NCBI GenBank assembly: GCA_002405485.1 | Contig: DHLW01000200.1 | Coordinates: 1 to 10,371 of the forward strand | Direction: 5' to 3' | Origin: Phycisphaerales bacterium UBA4658 | GTDB lineage: Bacteria > Planctomycetota > Phycisphaerae > Phycisphaerales > UBA1924 | Length of the DNA stretch: 10,371 nt | Shown here: positions 9,501 to 10,371 of the stretch, piece after piece | How the letters are laid out: each line of letters begins with the position of its first letter | Position numbering within the stretch: the stretch's first letter is position 1 | Position numbers and translations under genes: made by a program | The notes under the pieces: model-generated | Told to the model about the DNA's origin: nothing | The model's input: the letters and a program-made list of their open reading frames with translations, nothing else | Database searches by the model: none

Positions 9501-10171
9501 TGGAATCGCTTGGCGGGATCATCGACTGGCTGGAGGCCGGCGACGGCGTGACGACCAGGCTCGACGCGTTCACCACGAGCGTGGTCGGGTTCAGCGGGCA
9601 GGTCAACGGCGTGAGCGTGGACGAGTACGTGCTCACCTCGCTGGTGAGCAACCTGCGGTCGCTCTTCACCGCCGCGGGCGTGCAGGTCAACATCTCGACC
9701 AATCCCAACGACTTTGCCCGTCAGTCCTTCTCGACGGTCTTCCTCGCGGGCAATGTCGAGCCCACGGCGTTCTTCGGTGACGGCGTGTACGGGGCGAGCC
9801 AGAAGGTCGACCTGTTCAACGCCGACAAGAACGATCAGGCCGTGGTCTTCATCTCCTCGCTCTCGGAACTCGGGTTCGACCCGAGCGTGAACGGGGTCAA
9901 CGGGTTCGTCGGTTCGCTGACGGCGGCGGTCGGTCGGCGCATCGGCGAGCTGCTGGGCGTGCACATGGAGACGGTGGTGAGCAGCGCGGCTCTGCCCGTG
10001 CCCATCATGGCCGACAACTCCCCGACGACCTTCGCGACCAACGCCAACTACCGGTTCAACGATCAGCTCCGCCCGTTGTCCGGCCTTGCGGATCCGGCGG
10101 CGATCGACGTGTTCTACCTCGGATTCCAGAACGCCGGTTCGCTCATCCGACGCGTGGTCGCGAGCACCTGA
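593..10171 (+). CDS. Giant LEPR-XLL surface protein with beta-helix tract and degenerate metzincin-like C-terminus
   Basis: This gene encodes 3,192 residues from ATG 593 to TGA 10169-10171. The start is chosen because of GGGAG seven bases upstream and because it places the LEPR-XLL-like motif VEQLEQRQLLF at residues 47-57, the usual position near the N-terminus. Seen in order: a basic N-terminus (1-46); a beta-rich region (about 60-450); a short solenoid patch (458-513); a PPC-like domain (about 627-767); a long Gly/Asn/Ile/Val repeat tract typical of parallel beta-helices (about 770-2375); an Ig-like domain with an acidic loop (about 2381-2519); a second PPC-like domain (about 2547-2696); and a metzincin-like domain (about 2967-3192) lacking the catalytic residues. 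I see no cysteine, and lysine is scarce. No C-terminal membrane anchor or PEP-CTERM-like tail is visible. Planctomycete LEPR-XLL proteins are thought to be exported; a role in the cell envelope, adhesion or matrix is inferred, and no enzymatic activity is supported. A hairpin terminator follows, so it is probably transcribed alone. Confidence 0.96.
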   Translation: MNVSGRFVSSLLKSLKGLGGAGRGSRRAAPSGRAARLAAMAGLSHGVEQLEQRQLLFTLTIGPGDVDPATGLGTRTADFEYYIPYLFRTIPDPTDGTNLTENFDDEMAGWTQGVPPVPPSGTVLEGSEIQISYRSATTAPLQLLRRPVANGQPNQALFTRLAGTDQVTFTFQNQVSGDDAPPTRYATRARISISSTTFPLSSDGDGLKTDPNTGSRLELLQEGRVVATFTGAALAALGEQIVVQGVAATRYTVSFVDGFDAIRLASAADEPNNATYADNFTIEAIEADFPSTRFQDFVKQGIFGATVTITGPVGSSIQLLDVYGRDMQQRTGLRPQQGFSPIDPVGSGRPQFNDGIGRVIVRGTNAQSSFTLVGYDAAPTQTGLPYFEGPGRGIQALDTAGLGFAFEEQGTGVEGLPQVGGSVVIGSPYVRSQQSPAAYLGQQSVPTTDARFNDPNQGIFVEGSIGSIYADALVFGSSRIDGAAARVSVGALYGSLRIDGDLGTLTVQSDAGVWYNPPGSAPGTPPDQNDPVNPTGSRINIGRTARSIDIGARNAASVSVLADVNNPSRARLQQRDYFSKETVQGFNVQQDGTKLTVTGAINRGADWSGRFTGNGQPAALGTGWYRNDTLGSAEFVGHFGTNVRIIGNLNGSDPVNTAIDGTDVYAFPADPSREIVVGVNANFNFGSGLFNFLARYARVVDVDGRVIAALDQGSAGRGAGNNNSVSNVLRFRVPRAGVYYLVLNVDNLSGPAVGGQYAIEMTGLAPVTFGSFRTGSGMGDGGTTPTINLSAGSMGHFSIGSGFATSSGGVSNALDITGTTLARSEQYLRYWGSTLSVPENLYGATFGTDINGGQIIVGGDLGTLVTGTSETEGRNVLNGDLINADIRVGGDIALLDIKGGLAVDQVPNAADGGGTVTIQTGLGSGRRGDIGQILVGAYTNGTGVTIRAGQNAQIDQVIIGADNGGAGSEFPGWVRGNPMTITTGVGSDVRFMDFSLIQTNDSASAFRTVNFGESFEYRDDAGADIVISLAGGNAPAAGQPDPRAGSFLRVYTMGINGSVGGVVARIEATLLGGASLFINGQDPGVASIGRIIVLNATSGGDGGTAPGTPAPFPQIVISGTTEIDVGRIDQVGGQLDAITNSTVGGDIVAISALSLKAVNIAGNLGLTQTTGIGADKIGPFLGVTIGTGGGQGLDEPIPLNGNAMNILGIAGWFSGGLYVPIQGGGANTIEHQGSPVDPYLDGVIVRSGDLRAVTVAGSVGDVLVPAGHLVSLTANSDNITPQGAYHGIVGNVYALAIGDVEVGSGLRGSGPSPFAEASISSVTGIVSVVGGTRLAGTVIEGIIVAAGIGAPITQIGIEQPRDLGFALDGIGTVRLTNGRYDGAYIAGRQLHDFWVSIRGVGTDEGAYASDVLTVQGVASDLFRSTVSGFLIRDVTLNGNSAFDATFVQSSTSIGTVTADEFRNSTRLGQPEEFFRSRIAAVLDVGSIFTNGLAGDISDLTVDLNGSLTGQIAGRNLDRLDLSINNVTAAVRAANDVRSTTVRSGRLGTFDAGRNIRSVSLIIAGPIQSVTAASEITGLDVVSSGPDGRVDLIRAQNLLDADVSSSGNIGSVESVTNDVVGRFETRNDVLRANNGGLTSLRAGRDLKVALSILGNTQTIFAARNIGAANTVNPDLDLRGNLGNITAQTGQIYSDLLVGQSITGTVTTGRVFMLPGNDQVARADIVAFGRINAIVLNSDFVGDIVSRSGGIGSITFNSSALRPGSNIIANGGNLTQLTFNGGDLLGNVLVDGNIGAIDVLNGPDGFKGQIGIASWRRNFRPVPGDQFRNQLPPEVARTEGVDGVLIRAGGDIGRVFVQQGSFTESRIVAGGTISSVDVALQLRNDALTTGLNNAIVAGDRIEFVRIGGFVGAVAVLSGVVDLGADQRVGGTGADADTVGSGTIGRVLFPGRKIVNSVISAGIAPNDAGRYNRSDSKAATGRSAIGEVFAGGTVINTSAFSSGELGATSPGIVRGGSGLAPVELGTVAPASGVPGEVELVNGVSFQFQLPSGERGRVTLSGPGRAFYSATEGQIRLLNTTESSSLVITANGQNLTSLRVLGNVLAALGSISVTGNLRGNSSVFINGNVGTFALDRVDSAGGLFGSGGNIGTLTTSTFLGGTLRGKTVGSFRVNGDFGRSSIDNDALAQFFSVGDVSVTGVLAGGISSDRTIPSVTTGSVNNGGVRSGESISSFVSGPTTLARLSARNSITSVTITGDAVETSILAGADLGADADFGGSGRDADVVGAGSIGTVNVSGNFRKSDVAAGVLPGPSGYIGNADLVTSAGRSQVGTVTIGGTQVGSNLNSEQYRVISTGSVGSVRVGGQEFTGVTGNFRVERLAAVAVPVRVLDLQVSETSRQYSVSIVFNQSIDLSTLSSALSVLEVRNSGLTTIGLAEGSDYTLRYDRSLNTVIVTFSRTVTERNLPSSSGVPGPGVYQIVLSGNVLRGSTFETRLDGNGDGQAGDDFARNVVVGDAGDKINPGKPTAAPTVDFYGAIDLDLVLRQSANIGSLPDINQAFTLRGSIGDHPDTDPDVFRLGGDVDVYRVSLRAGQILRLGQITGTGLNAARGLYNAAGQLLASNTTGANPGGAVVSLPANVVIGGGTAESQILINQTGTYFIVVAGSLDSVDISDVNVVTNRDPVPGAFGQYSFSITVIDDGNTGFLGDTNSGTGAPIVYPPVPRVFAGTDGIFGNGDDLREFVSGDWIFTLTPGAGGPVSSGSVVNGRNSQGWTISRSSAPNGTFGSVNDRISGSITSSIGLGGAAGLPNEVAPDVDVFVLNNGQPIAPGTKIRATVRLSETGSNIGLTPEIDNVRVPAGISLGQNLLGQSQFSLFELPSGTGFGDARMVAGTNEFLPIGNQPSRTVSDGRNSYGYDERGDFFMDIVIPGALGVSNPVPAVYALYIQGAIRSDYTIEFTQQGTGSTTPTSQNVLLESLGGIIDWLEAGDGVTTRLDAFTTSVVGFSGQVNGVSVDEYVLTSLVSNLRSLFTAAGVQVNISTNPNDFARQSFSTVFLAGNVEPTAFFGDGVYGASQKVDLFNADKNDQAVVFISSLSELGFDPSVNGVNGFVGSLTAAVGRRIGELLGVHMETVVSSAALPVPIMADNSPTTFATNANYRFNDQLRPLSGLADPAAIDVFYLGFQNAGSLIRRVVAST
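731..763 (+). other. LEPR-XLL-like motif (residues 47-57)
   Basis: The residues VEQLEQRQLLF match the planctomycete motif whose consensus core is LEPRxLLS, with Pro replaced by Gln and the final Ser by Phe. In this family the motif sits shortly after the N-terminus of very large exported proteins and is thought to mark them for sorting or export. Here it follows an Arg- and Ala-rich segment with no long hydrophobic core, and is followed directly by beta-rich sequence. Confidence 0.8.
2471..2893 (+). other. First PPC-like beta-sandwich (residues about 627-767)
   Basis: The segment opens with NDTLGSAEFVG, continues with DGTDVYAF, and closes with an AGVYYLVLNVDN strand and YAIEMTG. This order (a distancing phrase, a D-x-Y-x-F strand, and a G-x-Y-x-L-x-V strand near the end) is typical of the bacterial pre-peptidase C-terminal (PPC) fold. 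That fold acts as an accessory binding or stabilising module in secreted proteins. It separates the N-terminal region from the long repeat tract. The assignment rests on pattern recognition alone. Confidence 0.5.
6335..6571 (+). repeat. Asp/Gly-rich module, copy 1 (residues 1915-1993)
   Basis: This 79-residue module begins SGVVDLGADQRVGGTGADAD, continues through TVGSGTIGRV and a SAGIAP turn, and closes with GRSAIGEVFAGGT. It is paralogous to the module at 7376-7612. The conserved core is DLGAD, GG-x-G, DAD, VG-x-G-x-IG, AG-x-x-P, and GRS-x-x-G followed by GGT. The Asp-rich loop may bind calcium, but that is inference. Modules of this kind are familiar to me from other planctomycete beta-helix proteins. 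Confidence 0.75.
7376..7612 (+). repeat. Asp/Gly-rich module, copy 2 (residues 2262-2340)
   Basis: This second copy has the same length as the first. It begins AGADLGADADFGGSGRDADV, continues through VGAGSIGTV and an AAGVLP turn, and closes with GRSQVGTVTIGGT. It starts 1,041 bases (347 residues) after the first copy. The residues between the copies are solenoid sequence plus the LSGPG insert, so a larger block may have been duplicated and then diverged. Confidence 0.75.
7733..8149 (+). other. Ig-like domain ending in an acidic EF-hand/dockerin-like loop (residues about 2381-2519)
   Basis: The strands RVLDLQV, YSVSIVFNQSID, SDYTLRYD, NTVIVTFSR and GVYQIVLSG follow the pattern of bacterial SbsA-type Ig-like domains (Big_5-like), in which a 'functional form with F-x-x-x-I/M-D' strand is typical. 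The domain closes with LDGNGDGQAGDDF (residues 2491-2503), where Asp 2492, Asn 2494 and Asp 2496 occupy the 1-3-5 spacing of an EF-hand or dockerin calcium loop. The usual acidic residue at position 12 is replaced by Phe 2503, although Asp 2501 and 2502 are adjacent. Calcium binding is plausible but unproven. Confidence 0.5.
8231..8680 (+). other. Second PPC-like beta-sandwich (residues about 2547-2696)
   Basis: The segment contains the D-V-D-V-Y-R-V strand, the GQILRLGQITG and LLASNTTG strands, TGTYFIVVAGS and a final QYSFSITVIDDG strand, in the order expected for a PPC-like domain. It lies between the Ig-like domain and the C-terminal region. The next segment contains DGIFGNGDD (near residue 2725), another small acidic Gly-rich loop. 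Confidence 0.5.
9491..10171 (+). other. Degenerate metzincin-like protease domain (residues about 2967-3192)
   Basis: The domain opens with NVLLESLGGIIDWLEAG and runs through a helix-like segment, then FNADKNDQAVVF (about 3075-3086), to TAAVGRRIGELLGVHMET and PIMAD. The spacing matches metzincins, where the zinc helix is HExxHxxGxxH and a Met-turn follows. Aligned on Gly 3122, the first His is Arg 3115, the catalytic Glu is Arg 3116, the second His is Glu 3119 and the third His is Met 3125. Met 3139 in PIMAD fits the Met-turn. The helix core IGxLLG is kept, so the fold may survive while zinc binding and catalysis should be lost. An alternative is a helical segment that resembles the motif by chance. 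Confidence 0.5.
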
Positions 10172-10196
10172 TCCGGTTGGTCTTCGCACCGACTTC

Positions 10197-10227
10197 CAGC
10201 GCCCCGAGACCGCGTCTCGGGGCGTTG
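10197..10227 (+). terminator. Rho-independent-like terminator hairpin
   Basis: A perfect 10-bp inverted repeat (GCCCCGAGAC, 10201-10210; GTCTCGGGGC, 10214-10223) with a 3-base loop lies 30 bases after the stop codon. The stem can be extended by four more pairs, one of them G-U. Only a weak T-rich stretch follows (TTGTCATTT), as is common in GC-rich genomes. The hairpin is nearly symmetrical and could serve a convergent gene as well. Confidence 0.75.
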
Positions 10228-10313
10228 TCATTTCGACCACGGTTGAACCGGGCGCTGGTGAGAGCACTCAAGCCCGAGCGTGCCAGCGCAACGGACGCGG
10301 GTGGAGGTGGGGG

Positions 10314-10370
10314 TCAGATCGCCGGGTCGATGCTTGCGCTCTGGACTCTGGCCGCCGCACCGCGCATGGC
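10314..10370 (-). CDS. Possible 3' end of a convergent gene (partial)
   Basis: On the minus strand the final 18 codons before a TGA (complement of 10314-10316) read AMRGAAARVQSASIDPAI, and 15 of the 18 codons end in G or C. This would place a convergent gene facing the giant gene with the hairpin at 10197-10227 between them. The stretch is too short for certainty. A + strand frame starting at ATG 10330 (MLALWTLAAAPRMA) is also open to the window edge, without a well-placed ribosome binding site. Confidence 0.2.
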   Translation of the reverse strand, partial: AMRGAAARVQSASIDPAI

Positions 10371-10371
10371 T

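Noticed and set aside
593..10171. A CRISPR array or tandem DNA repeat, suggested by the repetitive look of the gene.
   Set aside because: The repetition is at protein level and diverged; there are no regularly spaced identical DNA repeats and the reading frame is unbroken.
665..10267. A 3,200-codon open frame on the minus strand, opposite the giant gene.
   Set aside because: Its codons are in register with the sense codons, so it stays open simply because the sense gene avoids TTA, CTA and TCA codons, as expected at high GC. It ends exactly at the sense TCA serine codon at 665. Its product is dominated by Arg, His, Asp, Val and Ala with no recognisable domain.

Overview
The window is high in GC and almost filled by one very large gene. 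Reading + strand from 593 to 10171, it encodes a 3,192-residue secreted or surface protein. Close to its N-terminus is a variant LEPR-XLL motif (LEQRQLL), a hallmark of giant exported proteins in Planctomycetota. This motif, the GC-rich codon use, and the long beta-helical repeats built on G-(N/D/S)-(I/L)-G-x-(I/V/L) turns point to a planctomycete, perhaps of class Phycisphaerae. The class-level call is inference.

Layout. Positions 2-82 hold what looks like the last 26 codons of an upstream + strand membrane protein. Positions 83-592 are a leader of about 510 bases with no convincing gene, one weak promoter candidate and a Shine-Dalgarno-like GGGAG just before the ATG at 593. The giant gene follows. 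A perfect 10-bp inverted repeat, a likely terminator, lies 30 bases after its stop. The last ~145 bases may hold the 3' end of a convergent minus-strand gene, but the evidence is thin.

The giant protein reads as a mosaic, in this order: a basic N-terminus with LEPR-XLL; a beta-rich N-terminal region; a short solenoid patch; a PPC-like beta-sandwich; a very long parallel beta-helix-like tract (about residues 770-2375) that contains two copies of an Asp/Gly-rich 79-residue module; an Ig-like domain ending in an acidic EF-hand/dockerin-like loop; a second PPC-like domain; and a C-terminal domain that resembles a metzincin metalloprotease whose zinc-binding and catalytic residues have been replaced. 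No cysteine is visible anywhere in the protein and lysine is rare.

Only one complete gene is present, so no multi-gene pathway can be read here. The most interesting points are the apparently dead protease domain, the lack of a classical signal peptide in an evidently extracellular protein, and the internal duplication. The long open frame on the opposite strand (665-10267) is explained by codon usage and is not treated as a gene.
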